DNA from: Frigoriglobus tundricola
GTDB lineage: Bacteria > Planctomycetota > Planctomycetia > Gemmatales > Gemmataceae
Direction: 5' to 3'
NCBI RefSeq assembly: GCF_013128195.2
Contig: NZ_CP053452.2
Span: 7,192,001 to 7,256,000 of the forward strand
DNA length: 64,000 bases
Shown here: positions 17,000 to 26,359 of the stretch, piece by piece
Layout: each line of letters starts with the position of its first letter
Numbering within the stretch: position 1 is the stretch's first letter
Notes under the pieces: generated by a model
Seen by the model: only the letters and a program-made list of their open reading frames with translations
Database searches by the model: none
What the model was told of the DNA's origin: nothing
Translations under genes and position numbers: made by a program

Positions 17000-18958
17000 T
17001 CAGCTCCGGTCGTCATCAATTGCGGCAATGACCGCGGACGCGCTCGCGTACCGTCGGGCCGGGTCCTTCTCGAGCAGGCGCGCGACGAGCGCCGTCAGCC
17101 AGGTGGGCAGGTCCGGCCGCATCGAGCGCAAGGAGGCCGGGGCCGCCGTGCGCACCGCGCGGAAAACGGCAGAAACCGTTTGCCCGGGAAACGGCACCTG
17201 GCCGGTGGCCGCCTCGTACAGCACCCCGCCGAGCCCGAACAGGTCCGACAACGGGGTCGCCGGTTCGCCGCGGATCACCTCGGGGGCCATGAAGAACGGC
17301 GTTCCGATCAGGGTGCCGGCGGCCGTCACGTGGTTCTCGTCGCTCGCGACCCGCGCGAGGCCGAAGTCGGTCAGCTTGACCCGCCCGGTCTCCGCCTCCA
17401 GGAGAACGTTCGCCGGCTTGATGTCGCGGTGGACGATTTGCTTCGCGTGGGCGGCGGCCAACCCGGCCGCGATCTGGCGGGCGGTCGCGACGAGGAGCGC
17501 TTCCGGCATCCGCCCGTGCAACCGCAGGCGGGTTTCCAAGCAGGCGCCGGGCACGTACTCCATCACGAGATAGATGGTGCCGGTCGCCTCGCGGACCGCG
17601 TAGACGGAGACCACGTTTTCGTGCTGGATCGAGGCGGCGGCGCGGGCCTCGCGGGCGAACCGCTCGCGGGCGCTCGCCGCCACGCTCACCTCGGGGGAGA
17701 GGATCTTCACCGCGACGGGCCGGTTCAGGTTCGGGTCGTGCGCCTTGAACACGACCCCCATCGACCCGCGGCCGAGAACGCTCTGCACCTCGTACTCGCC
17801 CAGCCGGCACCCGCCCTCCGGCAGTTTGTACGCGAACTCCGGGCGGAACTCGGGCGGCTTCGACCGGGTGCCGGGGACGGTGGCGGGCGCGTCGGCGGCG
17901 AGGTCGGGACGGGTTCGCGGGGCGGGCGGCGCGATCTTGCGCGGGGTGGGCACGCGGACGGTGCCGCTCAGCCGCTCGCGGTTGCTCTCGACCGTCAGGT
18001 TCACCAGCTCGGTGGCGCCGGCCGCGAGGATGGAGGCGAAGTCCGGGCACTGGCCGATGTCCTGGTTCAGAACGGCCGCGAACGATTCGATTTTGGGGGT
18101 GACCCGCTGGAGGAACTCGACCAGCGCCGTTTGTGACAGGCCGAACCGGTCGCGGGCCACGGTCAGCACCTGTGAGAGCAACTCCGGGCGCTGGGCGACC
18201 GCGTTCACGTGAACCAGGTAACTGGCGAACTGGAGCAGTTCCCCACGATCGGCGTGGGCCTTGTTGGCGGCGAGGAGCGCGGGCCGGTGGTGGTGGCGGA
18301 TCGGCGCCACGAGGTCGTTGGGCAGCTTCCAGCCGCGGAGCAGTTCCGCGGTCACGTCCGCGTGGTCGATGCCGAACGATTCGAGCTCCGCGCCGCACGG
18401 GTCGTCCACCAGGCGGCCCGCGTGGCGCGCCACGTGGGCGCTCCATTCCGCCGGGAACGCTTGCCGGAGGAGCACCTCGCCGAGGTCGCGGAGCAGACCG
18501 GCGACGAGGTCGTCGTCCGGGTTGGGGCGCCGGACCAGGACCGCCAGCTCGCGGGCGATGATCGCCCCGCCGACCGACGACAGCCAGTACCCCCGCATCC
18601 CCTGCTCGGTGCCGCGGCCGACCTTGACCGCCGGGAGCGACAGCCCGAGCGCCAGCGACCGCACCATCTTGAGGCCGATCACCTGGACCGCGCGGCCGAC
18701 CGAGGCGACCGGCTGCTTGAGGCCGTACAGGCAGGAGTTGACCGCCTTCAACAGCTTGCCACAGAGCGCCGCGTCCAGGCTCAGGAAGGCGACGATTTCG
18801 CCCGGGTCGCAGTCCGGGCGGCTGGCCGTGTTCACCACCTGGAGGGCGACCGCCGGCGGGGTCGGGAGGCGGGCCGGGTCCAGTACGATGGCGAGCAGTT
18901 CTGCCCGTGACGCGCGGCCGGCCGTCGCAGTGGGCGGGTCCGAGAGGGTTGCCGGCAC
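17000..18958 (-). CDS. HDOD domain fused to a Ser/Thr protein kinase
   Basis: The 652-residue protein starts with an HDOD domain (about residues 20-230; AVNSCLYGLKQPVASVGRAV and a later DHADVTAELL) and ends with a complete Hanks-type kinase domain (about 375-650). The kinase has the glycine loop GRGSMGVVF, the Lys of VAVKIL, the catalytic HRDIKPAN loop, DFG and a PEV motif in the activation segment. A Pro/Arg-rich linker joins them. The start is a GTG preceded by GAGGAGG. HDOD domains usually sit in signalling proteins for motility, cell cycle or cyclic-di-GMP. No transmembrane helix is present, so it acts in the cytoplasm; its targets are unknown. Confidence 0.9.
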   Translation of the reverse strand: MPATLSDPPTATAGRASRAELLAIVLDPARLPTPPAVALQVVNTASRPDCDPGEIVAFLSLDAALCGKLLKAVNSCLYGLKQPVASVGRAVQVIGLKMVRSLALGLSLPAVKVGRGTEQGMRGYWLSSVGGAIIARELAVLVRRPNPDDDLVAGLLRDLGEVLLRQAFPAEWSAHVARHAGRLVDDPCGAELESFGIDHADVTAELLRGWKLPNDLVAPIRHHHRPALLAANKAHADRGELLQFASYLVHVNAVAQRPELLSQVLTVARDRFGLSQTALVEFLQRVTPKIESFAAVLNQDIGQCPDFASILAAGATELVNLTVESNRERLSGTVRVPTPRKIAPPAPRTRPDLAADAPATVPGTRSKPPEFRPEFAYKLPEGGCRLGEYEVQSVLGRGSMGVVFKAHDPNLNRPVAVKILSPEVSVAASARERFAREARAAASIQHENVVSVYAVREATGTIYLVMEYVPGACLETRLRLHGRMPEALLVATARQIAAGLAAAHAKQIVHRDIKPANVLLEAETGRVKLTDFGLARVASDENHVTAAGTLIGTPFFMAPEVIRGEPATPLSDLFGLGGVLYEAATGQVPFPGQTVSAVFRAVRTAAPASLRSMRPDLPTWLTALVARLLEKDPARRYASASAVIAAIDDDRS

Positions 18959-19241
18959 CGGATCATCCTCCTCAAGCTCGATGTGCGCGACTTAACGCGT
19001 GAAGCGTGTGTCACGATGGGGGGGCGGTCAACCGGGCGCGGCCCGTTGGTTCGCCCGCACGCGGCGCGGAGGATGTGCCGTTCATTCTGGGGCGGAAATT
19101 TCAGACCGCCGGTTCAATTCGGGTACAAAAAGTCCCCGCGAATCGACTTCGAAATGAGGGAAGTCGTAATTATGTCTGTTTGAGAGAGTGTGGTAGGGTG
19201 AGCGGCTGCCATCGGAGCCTAGGGAGGTGCTTCCGTGCCGC
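18959..19241. other. Intergenic region upstream of the HDOD-kinase gene
   Basis: These 283 bases hold the promoter side of the HDOD-kinase gene. I see no recognisable gene. The stretch near 19110-19190 is less G+C-rich than its surroundings. Confidence 0.35.
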
Positions 19242-19505
19242 TCACTTGGCGCTCGGCTGGGCCGAGCGGAGGGCGGTGCGATAGTCGCGGCACCGCCGCC
19301 GGGCGGTGTGGCGGCCGGTGTGCGGAGCGGTCGGGGCCGGGTGGCGGGCGCCGGGCGTCGCCTGCGGCCGACGGGCGGCGTTCCAGCGCCGACCGATGCG
19401 CCCCATCACGATCCGGGCACCGAGGCGGGAGACGGTCGCGAGTTGCAGCGCCACGCCCAGAGCGACGACGGCGAACAGGATCGCGGATGAGGTGTGCAGG
19501 GGCAT
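19242..19505 (-). CDS. Possible small membrane protein, 87 aa
   Basis: The N-terminal 30 residues form one hydrophobic helix (SSAILFAVVALGVALQLA), followed by an Arg-rich tail with little structure. A GAGG lies about 12 bases before the ATG. The tail composition resembles out-of-frame translation of G+C-rich DNA, and overlapping frames exist on the other strand, so the C-terminal part may not be real. No family is recognised. Confidence 0.35.
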   Translation of the reverse strand: MPLHTSSAILFAVVALGVALQLATVSRLGARIVMGRIGRRWNAARRPQATPGARHPAPTAPHTGRHTARRRCRDYRTALRSAQPSAK

Positions 19506-19735
19506 GGCTTCCGTGCCTCGGGTCAGTTAGTGAGTTGGTGAGTTAGTGACCGGGTAACGCGCCGGCTTGCGGAACTTGCGCGCCGTTGGTATGCGGCCCG
19601 GAACCGAATTGAGGGCGGGTGCCGGCCGGGGCCGATTTTGTGGCCCCCGAACGGCCCGCCGCCCGATCACTTACCGTGTGCGCCGTCGGTCCGTCCCGGT
19701 GCGCACGCTCACGACTTTCCGATGGGGACGACGCG

Positions 19736-20182
19736 ATGGCCGGTCGAGCGGCGTACGTACTGGGACTGGTCGCCACCGCCGCGGTGTCCGGTTGCGGGAC
19801 GCTCGATAACATCAAGCGCCCGATCACGCCCCCGCCGGCCAACCCCAACGCGCCAGTGTGCCGCGTGTACGGCGGGGTGATTGGTGAAGTTCAGGTCATG
19901 TCCGAGTTCAAGAAAGAGTCCATTTCCTCCCCCCTCGACTACGTCGTCATCCCGCTCCTCGGGACGATCGACCTCGCGCTCACCGTCGGCGGCGACACCG
20001 TCACGCTGCCCTACACCATCTACGCCGAAGTGCGCCGGCTGATGCGCCGGTCCGAACCCGCCCCGGCGCCGACGGGCGGCCCCGATCCGGTTCCCGACCC
20101 CGTTCCCCCGCCCACGTCCGAACCGCTGCCCCCGCCGGCGAATCCGCCGGTGACGTCGAACCTCACTCCGCGAGCGAAGTGA
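19736..20182 (+). CDS. YceK/YidQ-like lipoprotein
   Basis: The 148-residue product has a short signal peptide ending in a lipobox (VSGC), so it should be lipid-anchored. The mature start GCGTLDN and the later LLGTIDLALTVGGDTVTLPYTI match the YceK/YidQ lipoprotein pattern, in which a conserved D-L-P-x-S-x-x-x-D-T-x-x-L-P-Y-like stretch ends the domain. The last 45 residues are Pro-rich and probably extended. The ATG at 19736 is chosen because longer in-frame starts would bury the signal sequence. Function in the envelope is unknown. Confidence 0.75.
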   Translation: MAGRAAYVLGLVATAAVSGCGTLDNIKRPITPPPANPNAPVCRVYGGVIGEVQVMSEFKKESISSPLDYVVIPLLGTIDLALTVGGDTVTLPYTIYAEVRRLMRRSEPAPAPTGGPDPVPDPVPPPTSEPLPPPANPPVTSNLTPRAK

Positions 20183-20221
20183 GCGAATCGCGTTCTGATA
20201 CATGAACCCACCGAAGCTGTC

Positions 20222-20793
20222 TCATTTGCTGGTCTTCCGCTTGGGCCGTCCCTCGATGAGGCTTTTGACCTTATGTCGGACGGCCTGGAAGTAACAGAGG
20301 CTGGCCCGGATCGACGCCTTCAGGTCCGCCAACGTGTCGAACAGGCGGTTGTGTGTGGCCCGGCGGCGGAGCTTCTTCCAGAACCGCTCGATCGGGTTCA
20401 ACTGCGGGCTGTAGCTGGGCAGACGCTGGAACTCCAGGTGCGGGTTCTCGCGCATCGCCTCGTCGATCGGCTTCCCCGGTGCCACGGGGCGTTGTCGATC
20501 AGTACCACGACACGTGGATATTTCTCCCGCGGGTACATGCGACCGATGTGCCGCAGGTGAGCCGCAAACGCCTCTTGCATGCGACGGGTCTTGCTCAACC
20601 CGGTCTTCTTCTTGGCATTCGCCGAACTTTCCAGCGTGTTGGCGTGAACGCCCGCGGTGACCCAATTGACGACGGCGAGCACGTACAGGAGATCCTTGCA
20701 ATCGCGGGTTCCCACGATCGGCCGGTGACCCTTGACCCCGAGCGTTGCGGCCAACGTCGGGACCATCGGGAAGCGGGCCTCGTCTTGGCTCAA
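20222..20793 (-). pseudogene. IS630-family transposase, catalytic part (orfB), frame broken
   Basis: The DDE residues are all present but in two frames: SQDEA (first Asp) and LIDNAPWH (second Asp) in one, and NPIERFWKKLRRR (Glu) in another. The break falls at a run of four C at 20474-20477. A fifth C would restore HRGKPIDEAM and one continuous frame. Without it the protein lacks the catalytic Glu, so the copy is either dead or carries an assembly error. orfB would be made only by frameshifting from orfA. Confidence 0.8.
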
Positions 20794-21326
20794 GAGGACG
20801 AGTTCACCGGCCGCGGCCCTTTTCCCAGGTCGGCCAGATCCTCCCGGGCCTGGGCCTGCTTGACCGGGTCGCCCCGGTCGTGGCGGTACGTGGGCCGATA
20901 CAGGCGGATGTCGATCCCCGAGCAGAACCGTTGCATGGCGCTACGGGAGGTGCGGATGCCCTTGGTCTTGAGCAGATGATCGGCCAATTCCGCGTGCGTC
21001 CAGTTGGCACGGTCGAGCCCCTCCTCGGCCGGCCCCTTGATCACCCAACGCTTGATCTCCTCGGCGAGGGCCTTGGGGATCTTGCAGGGGGTGCCCGTGG
21101 CCTTCTTGGGCCGCAGCCCGTCGAGTCCGTCGTCGCAGTACGCGTTGACCCACCGGGTGACGGTCCGGCGGTGGACCCCCAAGTCGGTGGCGATGTCCTG
21201 GCGGGCACGCCCCCGATGGGCCATCAGCACGATCTGGAGACGGACCCGCAACTTCGGGTCGTCCGTCGAGCGGAACAGGGCGTCGAGTCGTTCCGCCTCG
21301 GCGGCGGGCAGCTGGATGCGGATAAT
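20790..21326 (-). CDS. IS630-family transposase, N-terminal frame (orfA)
   Basis: The frame encodes the helix-turn-helix half of the transposase, including DIATDLGVHRRTVTRWVNAY and a winged-helix part around RANWTHAELADHLL. Homologous N-termini begin around IRIQLPAEAERL, which requires an ATT start at 21326 (AGAGG 8 bases upstream); the next usable start is a TTG at 21251. The frame stops at 20790, just before the first catalytic Asp. A slippery heptamer G-GGA-AAA about 30 bases before the stop would allow a -1 shift into the catalytic frame. Confidence 0.8.
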   Translation of the reverse strand: MIRIQLPAAEAERLDALFRSTDDPKLRVRLQIVLMAHRGRARQDIATDLGVHRRTVTRWVNAYCDDGLDGLRPKKATGTPCKIPKALAEEIKRWVIKGPAEEGLDRANWTHAELADHLLKTKGIRTSRSAMQRFCSGIDIRLYRPTYRHDRGDPVKQAQAREDLADLGKGPRPVNSSS

Positions 21327-21395
21327 GGCAGTGGCCTCTAAAGCAGTGAGCTACCTCCGGTTAGAGGATGGGACTGCGTCGGTGGGTTCATGTAT

Positions 21396-21586
21396 GAGAA
21401 AGTCGGTCACTCGCTCCGCGAGTGACACCCGCCACCTTCGCCCACTGGGACGGGCGCAACGTGCGGAGCGTTCGGTTTTGGTCCCCGGAGGGGGCTCAAA
21501 CCAAACCCCTGTCGCGTGATTCTTACGGACGTCAACCACTGTTGCCCAGAGGGGCGGGCGCAACTCGCGGAGCGAGTCACTTTCTC
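21396..21586. repeat. Inverted repeat family C, larger copy
   Basis: The outer arms 21396-21428 and 21553-21586 share GAGAAAGT and the ACTCGCTCCGCGAGT palindrome with the copy at 12216-12301. The centre holds another stem-forming stretch (21470-21510, GGTCCCC against GGGGGCT and TTTGGT against ACCAAA). The element lies between the IS630 right end and the stop of the polytopic membrane gene. No gene is visible in the 216 bases from 21393 to 21608. Confidence 0.75.
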
Positions 21587-21608
21587 GGGTGATGCGGATG
21601 TGACTGGC

Positions 21609-23129
21609 TCACGTGCTCGAGCGTGGCGCGCGCATCTCGCCGAGTCCGGGCACGGCGCGCGGGATGCGCGACCGACCGATCACGCCCCTCAACCGATCGG
21701 CCGGGCCGGGCGGATCTCGGAACACCAGCACCAGCGGTACCACGTGCATCAGGAGCGCGTTCAGCAGGTGGGACTGGTAAACGAAGGTGAACGACAGCAG
21801 ATTCGAAACGCCCATCGCGAGAGCCAGTCGCCGGGTCCGGCTTCCGATCGGGAGCCAGACCGCTAGCGGGAGAACCATTCCGAGGTACCAGGAGTGGAAC
21901 TTCGGGCTGGTCAAAATGATCCCCAAGAGAACGAATACCGAGGCGCTGGCGAGACCCGCGTCGCGCTCGCGGGGCGTGCGAACCACTCTGACGAGGGCGG
22001 CGAGGTACAGGACCGTGAAGGCGCACAGACACACCGCCTTCAAGGCGGCGTAGAACGGTCCGGCGAGCCACTCGCGGGTCTCGCCCTTGAAGACGATTTC
22101 GAACGAAAAGACGGCTATCGACGCGAGTGAATAATGCGCGGTCGAGTGGTTGCTCCCCGTGCGCGACAGATAGGACTCATCGAACCCGGTCCGGTACGGC
22201 CACCAGCACGCCACCGCGAGTGCCAGGGCCACCGCGCCACTCAGCCCGACACGAACCCAGCCGAACCGGCGGACCGAGGCGACGAGAAAGAACGGCACCA
22301 GGATCACCGACAGGTATTTCACCAGCGCCGCGACCGCCAGGGCCGGGAAGACGATCAGCCACCGGCCCCGAGCGAACCCCACAATCGCGACCGCGACCCC
22401 CAGAGCGAACTGGAGGTCGTTGTGCGCGTTCGATACGCAGTGCAGGAGCAGCAGCGGGTTCCAGAGGACGAGGTACAGGCCCCGGATCGGGTTCGGCCGC
22501 TCAAGTACCCGGTAGCCGGTCCACACCACGGCACCCAGGGCGAAGTACGTCGCCAGGGCGATCGCTTTGAACCCCACGACCGCGAGAGCGTGGTTCGGTC
22601 CACTCAGCGCGCATACGGCCCGCGTCTCGAGTGCGAACAGGAACCCGTAAGAGCAGGGGACGAACGGCCACTCCTGAACGAACATCGGGTCGGACTGCCA
22701 GTTCGGCGTTTCGAACAGGGCCGAGCGGTACGGGTCCATCCCGTACCCGATCTGCTGCCAGCCGATGTTGACGTAGACGTACAGGTCCGTGGACTGGAAC
22801 GCGGGCACGAGGACCGCGGCCGCGGCCAGGGCCGCGCCGTAGCCGATCACCTGGCGCCGGAGGCGTGTGGTTTCGGGAAGCTGGTGAACCGCGCGGTATC
22901 CTGTGGCGAATGTGACGAGAAGGCCGGTAATCAGCAGCCACCGGAACGGCTCGGTGACTTTCGCGACCGGGGTGCCGGGTGCGAGTGTAAAAAACACCGC
23001 CGCAACGAGATACAACCCGACCGTCGCGATCCCGGCAGTACGGACCGCGCGGGCCGGGTCGGCGAACGCTCCCGGGGCGAACGTCACCAATGCGATCAGT
23101 CGATGGGGTCGGATGGGAAAGCTCCGCAA
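21609..23129 (-). CDS. Polytopic membrane protein, GT-C/DUF2029-like
   Basis: About a dozen hydrophobic helices cover almost the whole protein. The loop after an early helix reads STDLYVYVNIGWQQIGYGMD, and WNPLLLLHCVSNAHND lies in the middle. Acidic residues in such loops are typical of GT-C glycosyltransferases that use polyprenyl-phosphate sugars (DUF2029, MptB-like). The start is uncertain: no ATG occurs before the second helix, the longest frame starts at a GTG at 23321 close to gnd, and the TTG at 23129 is taken as a compromise. Glycosyl transfer across the membrane is a family-based guess. Confidence 0.7.
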   Translation of the reverse strand: MRSFPIRPHRLIALVTFAPGAFADPARAVRTAGIATVGLYLVAAVFFTLAPGTPVAKVTEPFRWLLITGLLVTFATGYRAVHQLPETTRLRRQVIGYGAALAAAAVLVPAFQSTDLYVYVNIGWQQIGYGMDPYRSALFETPNWQSDPMFVQEWPFVPCSYGFLFALETRAVCALSGPNHALAVVGFKAIALATYFALGAVVWTGYRVLERPNPIRGLYLVLWNPLLLLHCVSNAHNDLQFALGVAVAIVGFARGRWLIVFPALAVAALVKYLSVILVPFFLVASVRRFGWVRVGLSGAVALALAVACWWPYRTGFDESYLSRTGSNHSTAHYSLASIAVFSFEIVFKGETREWLAGPFYAALKAVCLCAFTVLYLAALVRVVRTPRERDAGLASASVFVLLGIILTSPKFHSWYLGMVLPLAVWLPIGSRTRRLALAMGVSNLLSFTFVYQSHLLNALLMHVVPLVLVFRDPPGPADRLRGVIGRSRIPRAVPGLGEMRAPRSST

Positions 23130-23332
23130 CTCAAAGCCGGTCGGGTCCGCCCGCGCACCCGGCGCGACGTCCCTCCGACCGGACCGGCCTCGGAGTGATA
23201 CAACTTCGGCTCTTGCGATCGTATGATGAGCCCCAGCGCTCGCGCGGGGGGCGACCGGTCTAGTATCGTTCGTTCGCCCGGTCGGGCTTGACGCGCACTT
23301 GGTTTCGATCCTCACCCGCACCGGGGAAAGTC

Positions 23333-24352
23333 ATGCAACTCGGAATGATCGGACTGGGCCGGATGGGCGCGAACATGGTCCGGCGGCTCACCCGCGGCGG
23401 GCACCAGTGCGTCGTCTACGACACGCACCCCGACGCCGTGGCGGCGCTCGTGAAAGAAGGGGCCGTCGGGTCCAGTTCCCTCGACGAGTTTGTGCACAAG
23501 CTCTCCGCCCCGCGGGCGGTGTGGCTGATGGTGCCCGCCGCCGTCGTCGACCGCACCCTCGCGGACCTGGTCCCCCGGCTCGCCCCCGGCGACATCGTGA
23601 TCGACGGCGGGAACTCGTACTACGTGGACGACCTGCGCCGGGCGAAGCAGCTGGCCGCGAAGGGGCTGCATTACGTCGATGTGGGCACGAGCGGCGGCGT
23701 GTTCGGGCTGGACCGCGGCTACTGCCAGATGATCGGTGGCGAGCCGGCGGTGGTGCAACACCTCGACCCGATCTTCGCCACCCTCGCCCCGCCGTTCGAG
23801 TCCGCGCCGCGGACCGCCGGCCGGTCCGGGCCGCCCAGCACGGCGGAGCGCGGGTACCTGCACTGCGGCCCCAACGGGTCCGGGCACTTCGTCAAAATGG
23901 TTCACAACGGGATCGAGTACGGGCTCATGGCCGCCTACGCCGAGGGGCTGAACATTCTCCAGCACGCCAACATCGGCCGGCGCGACCACGCGGTTGACGC
24001 GGAGACGACCCCGCTCCGCGACCCCGCGCACTACCAGTACGATCTGAACGTCGGCGACATCGCGGAAGTGTGGCGCCGGGGGAGCGTGGTCGCGTCGTGG
24101 CTGCTGGACCTGACCGCGCAGGCGCTCGGGAAGGACCCCGGGCTGGAGAGCTACGCGGGCCGCGTGTCGGACTCCGGCGAGGGCCGCTGGACGGTCCTCG
24201 CCGCCGTCGATGAGGGCGTGCCGGTCCCGGTGCTGTCCGCGGCCCTATTCGAGCGGTTCTCGTCGCGCGGCGAGGACGACTTCGCGAACCGGATGCTGTC
24301 CGCCATGCGGCACGCGTTCGGCGGGCACGTCGAGAAGCCGGCCGGGCACTGA
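23333..24352 (+). CDS. gnd: 6-phosphogluconate dehydrogenase, decarboxylating (short form)
   Basis: The enzyme oxidises 6-phosphogluconate to ribulose-5-phosphate and CO2 with reduction of NAD(P)+. The Rossmann motif [12 protein letters not shown] opens the protein, followed by [10 protein letters not shown], the substrate-binding GTSGGVFG and the catalytic-Lys region [13 protein letters not shown]. At 339 residues it belongs to the short (GntZ/YqeC-type) class rather than the 470-residue enterobacterial type. GGGGAAAG lies just upstream of the ATG. It opens a plus-strand run that also contains zwf and pgl, and diverges from the membrane-protein gene. Confidence 0.93.
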   Translation: MQLGMIGLGRMGANMVRRLTRGGHQCVVYDTHPDAVAALVKEGAVGSSSLDEFVHKLSAPRAVWLMVPAAVVDRTLADLVPRLAPGDIVIDGGNSYYVDDLRRAKQLAAKGLHYVDVGTSGGVFGLDRGYCQMIGGEPAVVQHLDPIFATLAPPFESAPRTAGRSGPPSTAERGYLHCGPNGSGHFVKMVHNGIEYGLMAAYAEGLNILQHANIGRRDHAVDAETTPLRDPAHYQYDLNVGDIAEVWRRGSVVASWLLDLTAQALGKDPGLESYAGRVSDSGEGRWTVLAAVDEGVPVPVLSAALFERFSSRGEDDFANRMLSAMRHAFGGHVEKPAGH

Positions 24353-24358
24353 TACCAA

Positions 24359-24505
24359 ATCGTATTGATCGGTACCCCTGGGACCGCGGGCGTCCGCCCG
24401 CTGCGTTGCGGGTCAATTCGCGACACGAGGCACGCCGGCGCGATTGCGTGGGCGGTAGCAAGCGGGCGGGACGCCCGCGGTCCCAGGGGTACCGATCAGT
24501 ACGAT
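24359..24505. repeat. Long inverted repeat family D between gnd and zwf
   Basis: The arms 24359-24402 and 24461-24505 pair over about 44 bases with one mismatch and one single-base bulge. Their core is GGTACCCCTGGGACCGCGGG. The 58-base centre has no coding potential. The element begins 7 bases after the gnd stop and could separate its transcript from that of zwf. Confidence 0.88.
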
Positions 24506-24779
24506 CCCGTACGACACGAGGTGAAGGGTCCGGGGTGTCGTGTCGGGTTTTGCTCGGCCACCACTCAGAGGCGAGTTGAAATCCTTCGCGAAACATGTGA
24601 AATCGCACACACCCCGCACCCGGCTCGGCGCCTCGCCTCGGTGTTTCCTTCGCGCCGCTTCCCTCTCCGGAGCGGCATTTGCGACGGCATTTCACAAGAG
24701 TTGTGGGCAAAAAAGACGCTTACCGCTCTCCTAACGATAGCTCTGCCCGGTGGTAAAATCGCCCGTAAAGGAGCCGCGA
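24506..24779. promoter_or_regulatory. Leader region of zwf
   Basis: These 274 bases follow the family D repeat and precede zwf. They hold no gene. A promoter for zwf is expected here; AAGGAG at 24768-24773 is the ribosome site. No clear -35/-10 pair was seen. Confidence 0.4.
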
Positions 24780-26156
24780 ATGAGCGAACCGCAAGCCGAC
24801 GCGCTAGTGTTTTTCGGCGCCACGGGCGACCTGGCGTACAAGAAGATCTTTCCGGCCCTCCAGGCAATGGCCCGCCGCGGGCGCCTGTCGGTTCCGGTCG
24901 TCGGGGTCGCCAAGGCGGGGTGGAACCTCGAGCAGTTCCGCGCCCGCGCCAAAGCGAGCGTCGAAGCGCACGGCGGCCTGGACCCGGCCGCCTTCGAGGA
25001 ACTGTGCAAGCGCCTGCGCTACGTCGATGGGGACTACGGCGAGTTCGGCACGTTCGAAGCGCTGCGCCGGGAACTGGGCGACGCCCACCGGCCCGTCCAC
25101 TATCTCGCGATCCCGCCGAGCCTGTTCGGCCCGGTGGTCGAGCAGCTCGGTAAATCGGGGTGCGCGCGCGGCGCCCGCGTCATCGTCGAGAAGCCGTTCG
25201 GCCGCGATCTGCCGTCGGCCCTCGCCCTGAACCAGACCCTGCTCAACTCGTTCGACGAGAAGAACATCTACCGGATCGATCACTATCTCGGTAAGGAGCC
25301 GGTCCAGAACCTGGTGTACTTCCGGTTCGCGAACAGCTTCCTGGAACCGGTCTGGAACCGCAACCACGTCCACAGCGTGCAGATCACGATGGCGGAGGAC
25401 TTCGGGGTCCAGGGCCGCGGCGCGTTTTACGAGCAGGCCGGGGCGATCCGGGACGTGGTCCAGAACCACCTGCTCCAGCTCCTCGCCAACGTGGCGATGG
25501 AGCCGCCGGTGTCCGCGACGGGCGAGGCGGTCCGGGACGAAAAGGTCAAGGTGCTCCGCGCGGTCCCGGCCCTCAAACCCGGCGACGTCGTCCGGGGCCA
25601 GTTCCGCGGCTACCGGAGCGAAAAGGGCGTGGCCCCGGACTCCCGGGTCGAGACGTTCGCGGCGGTCAAGCTGGCCGTGAACAACTGGCGGTGGCAGGGC
25701 GTGCCGTTCTACATCCGCGCGGGGAAGTGCCTGCCGGTCACGGCGACGGAGGTCCTCGTCCGGTTCCGCCGCCCGCCGGCCCTGTACACCGTTTCCATCG
25801 CGCCGCCCAACCAGATCCGGTTCCGGATCAGCCCCAACGTGGCCATCGCCCTCGGGACGATGGTGAAGGCCCCCGGCGAGACGCTCGCCGGCCGCCCGGC
25901 CGAACTGCTCGCCGTCCACAACCCGGACAGCGGGGAGATGGACGCCTACGAGCGCTTGCTGGGCGACGCGATGAAGGGCAACAAGACCGAGTTCGCCCGC
26001 GAGGATTACGTCGAAGAGGCGTGGCGCATCGTGGAACCGGTGCTCGGCAACGCCACGCCCGTTGAGGAGTACGAGCCGCACACCTGGGGACCGGACACGA
26101 CCGGGATGATCGCCGGCGACGGCCCCTGGCACGACCCGGCGGCCCGCTCCGAGTAG
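24780..26156 (+). CDS. zwf: Glucose-6-phosphate 1-dehydrogenase
   Basis: This enzyme makes 6-phosphogluconolactone and NADPH from glucose-6-phosphate, the entry step of the oxidative pentose phosphate path. The N-terminal coenzyme site is [13 protein letters not shown] (family pattern GASGDLA), and the substrate site RIDHYLGKE lies near residue 165. It has 458 residues, slightly shorter than the common 480-500. The ATG at 24780 is 6 bases after AAGGAG; an in-frame start ten codons upstream lacks such a site. pgl and gnd, encoding the next two steps, are in the same cluster. Confidence 0.96.
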   Translation: MSEPQADALVFFGATGDLAYKKIFPALQAMARRGRLSVPVVGVAKAGWNLEQFRARAKASVEAHGGLDPAAFEELCKRLRYVDGDYGEFGTFEALRRELGDAHRPVHYLAIPPSLFGPVVEQLGKSGCARGARVIVEKPFGRDLPSALALNQTLLNSFDEKNIYRIDHYLGKEPVQNLVYFRFANSFLEPVWNRNHVHSVQITMAEDFGVQGRGAFYEQAGAIRDVVQNHLLQLLANVAMEPPVSATGEAVRDEKVKVLRAVPALKPGDVVRGQFRGYRSEKGVAPDSRVETFAAVKLAVNNWRWQGVPFYIRAGKCLPVTATEVLVRFRRPPALYTVSIAPPNQIRFRISPNVAIALGTMVKAPGETLAGRPAELLAVHNPDSGEMDAYERLLGDAMKGNKTEFAREDYVEEAWRIVEPVLGNATPVEEYEPHTWGPDTTGMIAGDGPWHDPAARSE

Positions 26157-26359
26157 CGGTCCGGCGCTCTCGTGCGGGTTCCCGGCGGCCCCTCACGCTT
26201 AAGTCAGTGCCGGCTCGGTCCGGCAGATGGGGGGGTGGCGGCGGCGCCGCGGAACAATAATACATTTCCGACAATGGCGCCCGGCCAACACTTCGCGAAC
26301 GGGCGCCGGTCTCGAACCGACCGCCCATTTCCGTGTGCCCCCGTGAACACGAGGACCCT

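Larger units (their letters stand above)
20201..21392. mobile_element. IS630-family insertion sequence, 1192 bp, with TA target duplication
   Basis: The ends are near-perfect inverted repeats. From each outer edge they read CATGAACCCACCGA, then one mismatch, GC, one mismatch, GTC. TA dinucleotides at 20199-20200 and 21393-21394 flank the element, the target duplication expected of IS630/Tc1-mariner elements. Inside, on the minus strand, are two frames of a DDE transposase. The right end lies directly beside a family C inverted repeat. Confidence 0.92.

Noticed and set aside
19235..19546. Plus-strand 103-codon frame overlapping the small minus-strand gene
   Set aside because: Its product is a Gly/Arg-rich string with no hydrophobic or structured segment, while the minus-strand frame at least has a membrane helix.
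21396..21586. Possible CRISPR array because of repeated palindromes
   Set aside because: There are only two arms in inverted orientation, no regular direct repeats with spacers, and no cas genes nearby.
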